From the NCBI RefSeq assembly GCF_038446955.1, contig NZ_CP151803.1, positions 124,001 through 188,000 of the forward strand: a stretch of DNA of 64,000 nt. Reading direction: 5' to 3'. This document shows positions 56,698-64,000 of this stretch, piece after piece. The position numbers and the translations under genes are program-made. This DNA is from Pedobacter sp. FW305-3-2-15-E-R2A2. Lineage in GTDB: Bacteria > Bacteroidota > Bacteroidia > Sphingobacteriales > Sphingobacteriaceae. How positions within the stretch are numbered: position 1 is the stretch's first letter; every line of letters begins with the position of its first letter. The notes under the pieces were generated by a model, which saw only the letters and a list, made by a program, of their open reading frames with translations, made no database searches and was not told where the DNA came from.

Positions 56698-56741
56698 AAA
56701 ATGAACGATTTGAATGATTCCCGTAAATCATTGTTCATTTT
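56698..56741 (+). repeat. Large inverted repeat upstream of the peptide cassettes
   Basis: AAAATGAAC (56698-56706) pairs with GTTCATTTT (56733-56741), and inner AATGATT (56713-56719) pairs with AATCATT (56726-56732), leaving a 6-nt bulge. Together 16 pairs. The 342-bp gap between the lipoprotein and the first peptide holds this element, a small CATTCCCA/TGGGAATG hairpin at 56617-56639 and no supportable gene. Confidence 0.55.
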
Positions 56742-56850
56742 GCACATAAACCCTATTTGTGCTTAACCAACCTGCTTTTTGTTGTTTCTTATCGAAAATC
56801 CATTGATTTCCAGCCCTCTTAGGGATTAACCTTAAAAACCACTTAATGAG

Positions 56851-56915
56851 TATCTTAGTTTTAGTGTTTGGCCACACCAGGCGAATCCTGAAAAGCCTTG
56901 AATAGAGTAGGGACC
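56851..56915 (+). promoter_or_regulatory. Promoter box and conserved 5' leader of peptide cassette 1
   Basis: TATCTTAG at 56851-56858 (7 of 8 to the -7 box) lies 15 nt before GTTTGGCC (56866). From there to 56915 the sequence is close to that of cassette 2, including an identical ATCCTGAAAAGCCTT block. CAGG/CCTG and AGGC/GCCT pairings are possible but mutually exclusive. No -33 box is clear. Confidence 0.45.
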
Positions 56916-56936
56916 TTAAATAACAATATTCCTATT

Positions 56937-57143
56937 ATGAAAAATTTAGAACTAACAAATCTTGGTGTTCAGGAGATGAGCAGAACTGAGATGAAAACAA
57001 TTGATGGCGGTGGTTTATTAGGGGATTTCATTAGCGGTACGCTAACTGTCGTTGCCACAGCTGCGAGTGCTATTGTAGGTGATACCGTTACATATGCAAA
57101 AAAACAGATCGGCACGGTCTTAACTGCAATTTTTAGCTTGTAA
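56937..57143 (+). CDS. Double-glycine leader peptide precursor 1 (68 aa; bacteriocin-like)
   Basis: The leader is 25 residues, MKNLELTNLGVQEM ... MKTIDGG, a double-glycine signal of the type cut by C39 peptidase transporters. The 43-residue core begins GLLGDFISGT and ends LTAIFSL. It has no Cys, is hydrophobic, carries two Lys and two Asp (net charge about zero) and contains a small-xxx-small motif (SAIVG). I start at ATG 56937 because it matches the paralogue; a start at 56898 adds 13 residues that lie in the conserved leader RNA. Class II bacteriocin-like peptide or signal peptide; the choice is open. No immunity gene is adjacent. Confidence 0.8.
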   Translation: MKNLELTNLGVQEMSRTEMKTIDGGGLLGDFISGTLTVVATAASAIVGDTVTYAKKQIGTVLTAIFSL

Positions 57144-57152
57144 GGATTCTGG

Positions 57153-57186
57153 AAAACAACCGTTATTCACAATAACGGTTGTTTTT
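57153..57186 (+). terminator. Terminator of peptide cassette 1
   Basis: CAACCGTTATT pairs with AATAACGGTTG (11 pairs, 3-nt CAC loop), followed by TTTTT. Its CCGTTATT/AATAACGG core is shared with the hairpin after peptide 2. The rest of the 489-bp gap to peptide 2 (57187-57547) shows no supportable gene. Confidence 0.75.
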
Positions 57187-57547
57187 CTTATGGAACAAAC
57201 TATTGTTCTAAAGCACGTCTATGCTCGTGATCTCCTTATTTTTTAGGAAATCAAGTTTAATGCCTATTAAAAATAGAACGTAATAGTAGAAATGGAGTCT
57301 TGTTGAACCTTGTTTTTCGGGCGCTTGCTATTCTATTCAATAATTGGTGTCTTTTTAGGAAAACGTAAAAATACCTGCCTTATTTGGCTTGAAAAAATGA
57401 ATAAATTGAACAAATAGGAATAAAACTACCTGTATGTAGGGCGAAACCATGTTTTTTGGTTTAAAGGACAGGCATTTTGAAGTTTTATTCAGAGAAAATG
57501 AACCTTTAGTAGAAATTCCTCTCCTTAATCTTTATGGATACTATCAT

Positions 57548-57611
57548 TATATTCGTTTCAGCGTTTGGCCAACCTAGGCGTATCCTGAAAAGCCTTAAAA
57601 GAGTAAGGAAT
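57548..57611 (+). promoter_or_regulatory. Promoter box and conserved 5' leader of peptide cassette 2
   Basis: TATATTCG at 57548-57555 (7 of 8 to the -7 box) lies 15 nt before GTTTGGCC (57563), the same spacing as in cassette 1. GTTTGGCCA...AGGCG.ATCCTGAAAAGCCTT is shared, and the ATG follows 70 nt after its start (71 nt in cassette 1). Confidence 0.45.
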
Positions 57612-57632
57612 TTAAATTAAAAATCCCTAAAT

Positions 57633-57839
57633 ATGAAAAATCTAGAATTAAAAAACCTTGGTGTTCAGGAAATGAACGTTACTGAAATGACAAAAGTTGA
57701 AGGCGGTGGTTTATTAAACGATATCCTAACAGGTGTTATTGGTTCAGTTGTTGGAACTGTAAACGCTGTTGCTGCTGATGCTTCTGTTTTTTTAAACAAA
57801 ACATTAACCAATGTTTTGAAATTTGTTTGGAGCCTATAA
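57633..57839 (+). CDS. Double-glycine leader peptide precursor 2 (68 aa; bacteriocin-like)
   Basis: The paralogue of the peptide at 56937 with exactly the same length: leader MKNLELKNLGVQEM ... MTKVEGG (18 of 25 identical) and a 43-residue core, GLLNDILTGV ... KFVWSL (13 of 43 identical). The core has a GxxxG motif (GSVVG), no Cys, and net charge near zero. Conserved leader with diverged core is what is expected of peptides sharing one exporter. Its hairpin and the HlyD gene follow directly. Confidence 0.82.
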   Translation: MKNLELKNLGVQEMNVTEMTKVEGGGLLNDILTGVIGSVVGTVNAVAADASVFLNKTLTNVLKFVWSL

Positions 57840-57853
57840 AAAAGTTATAAGTT

Positions 57854-57882
57854 ACCGTTATTCTGAATTTCAGAATAACGGT
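57854..57882 (+). terminator. Hairpin between peptide 2 and the export genes
   Basis: ACCGTTATTCTGAA faces TTCAGAATAACGGT around a minimal loop (12-14 pairs), followed by GATTTTAAA, a weak T tract. It probably gives partial termination so that peptide is made in excess over the transporter. Confidence 0.65.
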
Positions 57883-57900
57883 GATTTTAAACACTAAAAC

Positions 57901-59073
57901 ATGCCTCTATCTCCCTATTCTGCAGAAACGATTTCTACCACTTCTATTGTCTACCGCTCACAAATCAACAAATCATCCCAACTCATTTATCAAGTTACCC
58001 TGTTGGTTGTATTGTTGACTTTTGCGGCACTTCCATTTATTAAGACGCCCATCACCATTAAAGGAAATGGCGTTTTACAATCTTCTCTTGAAAAAACGGA
58101 ATTAAACATCCCTGTTAATGGCCGACTGGTTCAATATCGGCTGACCGATAATAAAAAAATAAAACAAGGAGATACCATACTCGTGATTGATGGTGGATTA
58201 CCAAAGCAACAGAGTGTCCTGGTACAGGGCCGTGAAGGTCAGCTTAGTCAGTTCCTTCAGGATATCAATATGCTGTTGTCCTTCCAAACACTGGACAAAA
58301 CCAATTCCCCAAACCTGCAAACCGGACAATACAATGCTTCATGGCAACAGTTTGTGCAGGAATTAGAAAATGCCGGAATTGCAAAAATGCAGGCAGCAAG
58401 CACTTTTGCACGTTACAGTAAGTTGTACGAAAATAAGGTACTTACAGAATCTGAGTACGAAAAATATAAGTTTGAACTGGAACAAGCGACCTCGACCTAC
58501 CAGATGGTCCGGGCTAAATATAAAACACAATGGCAAACGGAAGCAAACGGCTTTCGTAATGAATTACGCCAGCTTTCCGGTCAGCAGGCAGAATTGACAG
58601 AACAGAAAAAGCAGTATGTATTGAGGGCAGCAACCAGTGGTTCTGTTCAAAACCTCAGTGGCGTACAAAAAGGAGCTTATGTTTTTGCAAATCAGAAGAT
58701 CGGTGAAATATCACCAGATGCGAGCTTAACGGCATTCTGTTATATCAAACCATCTGATATCGGACTTATAAAAAAAGGCCAGGAGGTGCGTTTTCAGATC
58801 GATGCCTACAATTATAACCAATGGGGATCTGCAATGGGAGAGGTCATCGATATCTCCGATGATATCATTGTTTTAAATGGAAATCAACCTGTATTCAAAG
58901 TGAAATGTAGCTTGAATCAGGATCATCTGGTCCTAAAGAATGGTTATAAAGGTTATTTAAAGAAAGGAATGAATTTTACTGCCCGTTTCACAGTAACCAG
59001 CCGTAGTTTATATCAGTTGTTATATGATAAAGTTGACGATTGGGTCAATCCAAACGTTAGCGATAAGACCTAA
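57901..59073 (+). CDS. HlyD-family membrane fusion protein (peptide export adaptor)
   Basis: Periplasmic adaptor of 390 residues for an ABC exporter. One N-terminal transmembrane helix (about 30-52, LIYQVTLLVVLLTFAALPF) follows a short cytoplasmic start. A lipoyl/barrel-sandwich half (TPITIKGNGVLQSSLEKTELNI, GDTILVIDGG) encloses a coiled-coil hairpin at about 125-245 (FARYSKLYENKVLTESEYEKYK and Gln/Glu-rich repeats). The second half-motif (RAATSGSVQNLSGVQKGAYV) and beta-barrel (about 265-360) follow. It starts 61 nt after peptide 2 and ends 4 nt before the transporter. An outer-membrane TolC-like partner is not here. Confidence 0.85.
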   Translation: MPLSPYSAETISTTSIVYRSQINKSSQLIYQVTLLVVLLTFAALPFIKTPITIKGNGVLQSSLEKTELNIPVNGRLVQYRLTDNKKIKQGDTILVIDGGLPKQQSVLVQGREGQLSQFLQDINMLLSFQTLDKTNSPNLQTGQYNASWQQFVQELENAGIAKMQAASTFARYSKLYENKVLTESEYEKYKFELEQATSTYQMVRAKYKTQWQTEANGFRNELRQLSGQQAELTEQKKQYVLRAATSGSVQNLSGVQKGAYVFANQKIGEISPDASLTAFCYIKPSDIGLIKKGQEVRFQIDAYNYNQWGSAMGEVIDISDDIIVLNGNQPVFKVKCSLNQDHLVLKNGYKGYLKKGMNFTARFTVTSRSLYQLLYDKVDDWVNPNVSDKT

Positions 59074-59077
59074 AGCT

Positions 59078-61234
59078 ATGAGCACTAAAGTAAAACAAAG
59101 AGACATTACAGATTGCGGTGCAGCTTGCCTGGCTTCCATTGCATCGCATTATAAACTGGATTTGCCTGTGGCAAAGATCAGACAATTTGCAGGTACGGAT
59201 AAAAAAGGAACCAATGTTTTGGGAATGGTGGAAGCCGCTCAGAAATTAGGTTTTGAGGCCAAAGGCGTAAAAGGACCTTTTGAGAGTTTATTTAAAATAC
59301 CAAAACCTGCAGTTGCACACCTCATTGTCAAAGACATCCTGCAGCATTATGTCGTGATCTATAAAGTGAATAGTAAGTTTATCGATGTGATGGACCCTAT
59401 TGATGGTCAGATGCACCGGAGGACACATGAGGAGTTTAAAAAAGAATGGACCGGAGCTTTAGTGTTATTGTTACCTTCAGAAGAGTTCGAAACGGGAAAT
59501 GAAAAGGTCTCTGTGTCCGGACGTTTCTGGAACTTAATAAGACCACATAAGCGCATTTTAATCCAGGCTTTATTTGGAGCAATCGTATATACGATTTTAG
59601 GCTTATCGACTTCCATCTTTGTTCAAAAGCTGGTAGACTTTGTATTGGTTGATGGCAACAGAAATCTGCTCAATCTGATGAGCATTGCGATGGTGGTCAT
59701 CCTGGTTATCCAGCTGTTTGTTGGAATGACAAAAACGATCTTTACCCTGAAAACGGGGCAGATGATCGACGCTCAATTGATCTTAGGATATTATAAACAC
59801 CTGCTCAGATTACCGCAGCAGTTTTTCGATACGATGCGTGTCGGAGAGATTATTTCCAGGATTAACGATGCCGTTAAGATCAGGGCTTTCCTGAATGATG
59901 TCAGCATTAACTTTCTGGTCAATATTTTCATTGTGGTGTTTTCATTTGCCATGATGTTTACCTATTACTGGAAGCTGGCTTTACTGATGCTGGCTGTAAT
60001 TCCCCTGTATTTGCTGATTTATTTTGTAGCTGATAAGCTCAATAAAAAAGCACAACGCTTACTAATGGAAGATTCTGCCGAGCTGGAGTCTCAGCTTGTA
60101 GAAAGTCTCAATGCAGTAGGAACCATCAAACGTTTTGGCCTGGAATCTTTTGCCAATGAAAAGACCGAAGTTCGCTTTGTAAAGCTATTGAAGGATGGTT
60201 TTAAATCTAATATGAACTCTGTTTTTGCGGGAACATCCTCAGAACTCACTTCCCGTTTATTGACCATTGTCTTGCTATGGGTAGGGGCTGGGTATGTAAT
60301 AGACAGCAAGATTACGCCTGGAGAGCTTTTGTCATTTTATACACTGATCGGTTATTTTACAGGACCCGTTTCTTCTCTGATAGGGATGAATAAAACAGTT
60401 CAGGATGCGGTAATTGCTGCGGACAGGTTATTCGAGATTATGGACCTGGAACGTGAAAACGACGAGAATCAGGTTGAACTCAGTCCTGATAAGATCGGAG
60501 ACATCCATTTTGAAAATGTATCATTTCGTTATGGAACCAGAGTCTCTGTTTTTGACAATTTAAACCTGATCATTCCTAAAGGAAAGTTCACCGCTATAGT
60601 GGGGGAAAGTGGTTCTGGAAAATCGACCTTAATGTCGATCCTACAGAATATTTATCCAATTCAGGGAGGGAACGTGCGGATTGGAAAATATGATTTAAAA
60701 TATATAAAAACAGCCACGCTCCGTCGTGCTGTTTCTGTAGTTCCCCAGCAAATTGATCTGTTTGCCGGTAATGTAATTGAGAATATCGCCATAGGAGATT
60801 ATGAACCGGATATGCAAAAGATCATCGATATTTCTACTCAATTGGGCTTGATTGGTTTCATTGAATCCTTACCCAGAGGCTTTCAAACCTACCTGGGAGA
60901 AAATGGAACCACCTTATCTGGCGGACAAAGACAAAGAATCGCCATAGCAAGAGCCCTGTACCGCGATCCTGAAATTCTGATATTGGATGAAGCCACCTCT
61001 TCTCTCGACTCTGCTTCTGAAAAATATGTACAAAGGATGATCGATATCCTCAAATCAAAACAGAAGACGGTGATTGTTATTGCGCATCGTCTGAGTACGC
61101 TGAGCAATGCTGATAAAATCATTGTGCTCGATAAAGGTGTAGTGGTTGAACAGGGCAGTCATAAGGAATTGCGTTTTAGCCCGAATTCAGCCTATGCTAA
61201 CCTTTGGAAGCTCCAACTGCCTGAAGAGATCTGA
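59078..61234 (+). CDS. C39 peptidase-containing ABC transporter (processing and export of GG-leader peptides)
   Basis: A 718-residue peptidase-containing transporter from ATG 59078 (MSTKVKQRDITDCG). The C39 domain (about 1-130) is intact: Gln7, Cys13 in DCGAAC, His90 in LQHYVVIY and Asp106 in MDPIDG. Then come six membrane helices (about 160-440) and the ATPase with Walker A GESGSGKST, signature LSGGQRQR, and Walker B ILILDEATSSLD. Such proteins cut after the double glycine and export the core. It is 4 nt from the HlyD gene, so both peptides upstream are its likely substrates. An upstream start at 59024 overlaps the HlyD gene and is rejected. Confidence 0.92.
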   Translation: MSTKVKQRDITDCGAACLASIASHYKLDLPVAKIRQFAGTDKKGTNVLGMVEAAQKLGFEAKGVKGPFESLFKIPKPAVAHLIVKDILQHYVVIYKVNSKFIDVMDPIDGQMHRRTHEEFKKEWTGALVLLLPSEEFETGNEKVSVSGRFWNLIRPHKRILIQALFGAIVYTILGLSTSIFVQKLVDFVLVDGNRNLLNLMSIAMVVILVIQLFVGMTKTIFTLKTGQMIDAQLILGYYKHLLRLPQQFFDTMRVGEIISRINDAVKIRAFLNDVSINFLVNIFIVVFSFAMMFTYYWKLALLMLAVIPLYLLIYFVADKLNKKAQRLLMEDSAELESQLVESLNAVGTIKRFGLESFANEKTEVRFVKLLKDGFKSNMNSVFAGTSSELTSRLLTIVLLWVGAGYVIDSKITPGELLSFYTLIGYFTGPVSSLIGMNKTVQDAVIAADRLFEIMDLERENDENQVELSPDKIGDIHFENVSFRYGTRVSVFDNLNLIIPKGKFTAIVGESGSGKSTLMSILQNIYPIQGGNVRIGKYDLKYIKTATLRRAVSVVPQQIDLFAGNVIENIAIGDYEPDMQKIIDISTQLGLIGFIESLPRGFQTYLGENGTTLSGGQRQRIAIARALYRDPEILILDEATSSLDSASEKYVQRMIDILKSKQKTVIVIAHRLSTLSNADKIIVLDKGVVVEQGSHKELRFSPNSAYANLWKLQLPEEI

Positions 61235-61262
61235 TCTGCCTGTATAGGCCTTCCCAGACGTC

Positions 61263-62108
61263 TTATTTTCCTTTTCTAAAGTCTGAAGGTGTTTTGTTGA
61301 TGATCTTTTTAAAAATCTTGTTGAAATAGGTCACATTATTAAATCCCGATTCAAAGCAGACCTGGGCAATGGTCTTATCCTGTTGTAAGAAAAGACAAGC
61401 TTTTTGAATGCGGTAGCGGTTCACGAATTCGGTAAAAGTAATGTGAGTCGTTTTCTTAAAATAATTGCAGAAAGAAGGAACAGAGATGTTGACCAGTCCG
61501 GCCACAGTTTCAATGTCAATCTCTTCGTGGTAATAATGTTCTACATAGGTAAAGATCTTTTGTAGCCGGGACCTGTGTTTGCTCACCAGATCGGCGATAA
61601 TGGCCTTCTCATTTAAAATGTGATAATCTTCACTGCTCCCTAAAATATGGAGCACCTGCAGAAAGTTGATCTTCCTTTCAAAAGGCAGCATATCTTTCAT
61701 ATTGACCAATATTTCTTTTACCTTTTCCTTAATGCTGCCATTAAATTTAATGCCATACTTCGACCGCTCTACCAATGCCGCGATGTGTTGCATTTCAGGG
61801 AAATCCGAAATCCATTGCTGCATCACTTCGGGCTTGATCTGAATGACAATTTCTTCATGAGGATCCCTTGCATTCAAGCCAAATCCGGAATGTGGCACAT
61901 TGGAGCCGATCAGCACCAGGTCTCCATCTTCATACATGCTGATATGGGAACCTACATGTCGGGTTCCACCACCGGAAATCACACAGACCAGCTCGTATTC
62001 CGGATGGTAGTGATATTCCCAAACAAACTCATGGATAGGTTGGTTCTGATATAAGAACCGCATCGATGAAGCCTCATCAGGTTTTACAATCTCAAAGTGA
62101 ATTTTCAT
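61263..62108 (-). CDS. AraC family transcriptional regulator with N-terminal cupin
   Basis: A 281-residue regulator. The N-terminal cupin half (about 20-110) has HYHPEYELVCVISGGGTRHVGSHISMYEDGDLVLIGSNVPHS in its sugar-binding pattern, given here as two motifs. The C-terminal AraC domain (about 180-281) has two helix-turn-helix motifs: DIETVAGLVNISVPSFCNYFKK and TIAQVCFESGFNNVTYFNKIFKK. It diverges from an MFS transporter and trehalase across 178 bp, so it is likely their activator, with a sugar as ligand; inference. Confidence 0.9.
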   Translation of the reverse strand: MKIHFEIVKPDEASSMRFLYQNQPIHEFVWEYHYHPEYELVCVISGGGTRHVGSHISMYEDGDLVLIGSNVPHSGFGLNARDPHEEIVIQIKPEVMQQWISDFPEMQHIAALVERSKYGIKFNGSIKEKVKEILVNMKDMLPFERKINFLQVLHILGSSEDYHILNEKAIIADLVSKHRSRLQKIFTYVEHYYHEEIDIETVAGLVNISVPSFCNYFKKTTHITFTEFVNRYRIQKACLFLQQDKTIAQVCFESGFNNVTYFNKIFKKIINKTPSDFRKGK

Positions 62109-62286
62109 CCTTATTAAGGTAAGTTGATCAAATATAACAAATTAAATATTAATATAGTTCAATAAATAGTGAATAAAGGATAATTATTGCATTTATAAAA
62201 ACTGGAATTTTATCATATCCAATGAGCTGCCTGCAGCTGGTCGGAATTACTAACCAAATCTATCTATCTTTTTAAAACGCGGTTTA

Positions 62287-63534
62287 ATGGAATTCTTGAA
62301 AATTAAGGTCTCGGTATTCATCAACTATTTATTATTCGGCATTATGCTGAATAGTGTCGGTACGGTGATCCTGCAGGCACAACGATACTATGGAGTTTCG
62401 GCTTCTTCCGCCTCTGTTCTGGAAGCCTTCAAAGACATCACGATTGCGGTAGTTTCTTTTATTGTCGCTTCATTTATCACCAGGATAGGCTATAAAAAAT
62501 CAATGCAGATTGGTCTTGCAGCCGTGGCGATAGCTTGTTTTATCGTTCCTTCCGTAAAGACCTTTATCGCAGTTAAATTGCTGTTTGCCATTACGGGAGC
62601 CAGTTTCGCCCTGATCAAGATTTCCGTATTTGGAACCATTGGCTTAATTACCAAAACTGAAAAGGCACACATCAGTTTGATGAGCTTTATTGAAAGCTTT
62701 TTTATGATTGGAATTTTATCCGGCTATTTCATCTTCAGTTATTTTATTGACGATGCAGACGCGGCCTCAGGGAGATGGTTTACAGTTTACTACCTGATTG
62801 GTACCTTCTATCTGCTGGCCCTGGTATTATTGAGCATTTCGCCACTTAATGAATCGGCGGCGAAGCCTGAACCAGGAATAAAATTTAAGCAATCCTATAC
62901 TGATATGCTCAAATTATTGATGTTGCCATTGGTCGTTTCCTTTGTTGTATGTGCATTTCTGTATGTTTTAATTGAACAGAGCATCATGAGCTGGCTACCT
63001 ACATTCAATAACAAAGTTCTGCATTTGCCATCCTCGATCAGTGTTCTCATGGCGGGTATTATGGCCAGTTCGACGGCCATAGGACGTTTCCTTGCCGGGG
63101 TTGTTTTGAAGAGAATCTCTTGGTATATCTGTCTTACTGTTTGTCTTTTCGCCGCTGCGGGACTGGTTCTTATTGCCATTCCTCTTGCTTCCGGCACGAG
63201 TCCGCATGAGATCCAGGTTTGGGCCGATGTTCCATTCGCTGCCTATATTTTTCCCCTGATCGGATTTTTTCTCGCACCTGTTTACCCTGCCATTAATTCT
63301 GTCATCCTGGGCGCATTGCCAAAAAATCAGCATGGAACGATGTCCGGACTAATCGTAGTTTTCTCTGCATTAGGTGGCTCTTTAGGATCTCTGATCACCG
63401 GCTATATCTTTCAACATTATGGAGGTCAGACGGCCTTTTACTTCTCACTGCTGCCGATCACTGTCCTCACTGTGGCCCTGTTCCTGTTTCAAAAAATGAA
63501 AACAAGGCACCTCATTCAACACACGTTAAGTTAA
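62287..63534 (+). CDS. MFS sugar transporter
   Basis: A 415-residue major facilitator protein with 12 predicted helices and a central cytoplasmic loop near 190-210 ([15 protein letters not shown]). The loop-2/3 motif is reduced ([13 protein letters not shown]). The layout resembles FucP-like sugar:H+ symporters. It precedes a trehalase gene by 17 nt and diverges from an AraC regulator, so trehalose or a related sugar is a reasonable substrate. No direct evidence fixes it. Confidence 0.82.
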   Translation: MEFLKIKVSVFINYLLFGIMLNSVGTVILQAQRYYGVSASSASVLEAFKDITIAVVSFIVASFITRIGYKKSMQIGLAAVAIACFIVPSVKTFIAVKLLFAITGASFALIKISVFGTIGLITKTEKAHISLMSFIESFFMIGILSGYFIFSYFIDDADAASGRWFTVYYLIGTFYLLALVLLSISPLNESAAKPEPGIKFKQSYTDMLKLLMLPLVVSFVVCAFLYVLIEQSIMSWLPTFNNKVLHLPSSISVLMAGIMASSTAIGRFLAGVVLKRISWYICLTVCLFAAAGLVLIAIPLASGTSPHEIQVWADVPFAAYIFPLIGFFLAPVYPAINSVILGALPKNQHGTMSGLIVVFSALGGSLGSLITGYIFQHYGGQTAFYFSLLPITVLTVALFLFQKMKTRHLIQHTLS

Positions 63535-63551
63535 TCCCTACCCATATTTAT

Positions 63552-64000
63552 ATGTCAAGTCACTTATTCTATATTGAAGATTTACAAGAATTGTTTTCTG
63601 ATGTTCAGACGCAACGGATTTTTGCAGACCAGAAGGTTTTTCCCGACTGTCTGCCCAGATTTACTGCGCCTGAAATTTTAGAGAAATACCGTAGACAGCA
63701 ACATGAACCAGCTTTTGATTTGCTGGAATTTGTAAAAGAAAATTTCATATTACCACCCAATGAAGAATTCGAGATCACAGTACAGGAAGAAAATCCGGTA
63801 ATCCATATTCAAAATCTATGGGACAAACTCAGCAGAAGAACAGAAGCTGAATTTAGTTCCCTGATTCAACTTCCTCAGAAGTTTGTGGTACCAGGAGGAC
63901 GTTTCAGAGAGTTTTTTTATTGGGATAGCTATTTTACCATGTTAGGACTGCAAGTGTCCCGCAGGATTGATCTGATTGAAAATATGGTGGATAATTTTGC
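63552..64000 (+). CDS. treF: Alpha,alpha-trehalase (GH37), 3' truncated by the window
   Basis: The ATG at 63552 ([19 protein letters not shown]) opens a frame that runs past the window end; about 149 residues are seen. The N-terminus carries the family opening (DLFxxVQ-like, and [14 protein letters not shown]), and the trehalase signature 1 motif [15 protein letters not shown] appears near residues 115-129, with the RFxExYxWDxY core. No signal peptide, so this is probably the cytoplasmic form, which would hydrolyse trehalose brought in by the MFS protein 17 nt upstream. Confidence 0.92.
   Translation, partial: MSSHLFYIEDLQELFSDVQTQRIFADQKVFPDCLPRFTAPEILEKYRRQQHEPAFDLLEFVKENFILPPNEEFEITVQEENPVIHIQNLWDKLSRRTEAEFSSLIQLPQKFVVPGGRFREFFYWDSYFTMLGLQVSRRIDLIENMVDNF

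Noticed and set aside
57187..57547. Search for an immunity gene between the two peptide cassettes
   Set aside because: Only frames under 20 codons with no membrane or basic-protein character; nothing supportable.

Overview
The window looks like chromosomal core sequence from a Bacteroidota member, most likely Sphingobacteriaceae (Pedobacter-like). The evidence is a 2,400-residue SprA type IX secretion translocon, the fused 2-oxoacid dehydrogenase E1, several promoters of the Bacteroidota form (TTTG, about 19-20 nt, TAnnTTTG), and few Shine-Dalgarno sequences. I saw no insertion sequence, prophage, CRISPR array or rRNA.

Layout. 1-11.7 kb: end of a LysM protein, malic enzyme, ruvA, sprA, gcvH, a VanZ-like protein and a tiny lipoprotein. 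11.8-15.4 kb: feoAB, ferritin and an SprT-like protein (iron uptake and storage). 15.4-24.3 kb: a lipoprotein, an M57-type zinc protease with a repeat tail, fused E1 plus a LutB-like Fe-S protein, a GIN-domain protein behind 21-bp-spaced direct repeats, an M28 peptidase and rpiB. 24.3-31.2 kb, minus strand: tatC and the lipid cluster yceD-rpmF-plsX-fabH-accB-accC, with pdxA upstream. 31.5-38 kb: rsmA, a hydroxyacid dehydrogenase, greA, a HIT protein, histidine decarboxylase divergent from an Lrp-type regulator, a MazG-like protein, dtd and rsgA. 38.1-43 kb: thrA-thrB-thrC behind a leader peptide and attenuator. 43-48.4 kb: metH-metF behind a SAM-I riboswitch. 48.4-54.7 kb: a BI-1 family protein, an unknown protein, murQ, an S41 protease, der and era. 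54.7-55.2 kb: a tandemly duplicated tRNA-fMet/tRNA-Glu pair. 55.3-61.2 kb: endonuclease V, a lipoprotein and a double-glycine peptide export locus. 61.2-64 kb: an AraC regulator, an MFS transporter and the start of a trehalase, probably one trehalose-use locus.

The best candidate for an undescribed system is the double-glycine locus at 56.85-61.23 kb. Two tandem cassettes of about 335 bp each carry a -7-like box, a conserved 5' leader of about 70 nt, a 68-aa peptide (25-aa GG leader plus 43-aa cysteine-free core) and a related terminator hairpin. They are followed by an HlyD-type adaptor and an ABC transporter with an intact C39 peptidase domain. The leaders are 18/25 identical but the cores only 13/43. 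No immunity gene, modification enzyme or outer-membrane partner is visible.

Two nutrient-sensing RNA switches stand out: a ribosome-mediated thr attenuator whose leader peptide, antiterminator and terminator can all be traced, and the SAM-I riboswitch upstream of metH. All coordinates come from reading the sequence; no homology search or folding program was run, so functions rest on recognised motifs and family knowledge.
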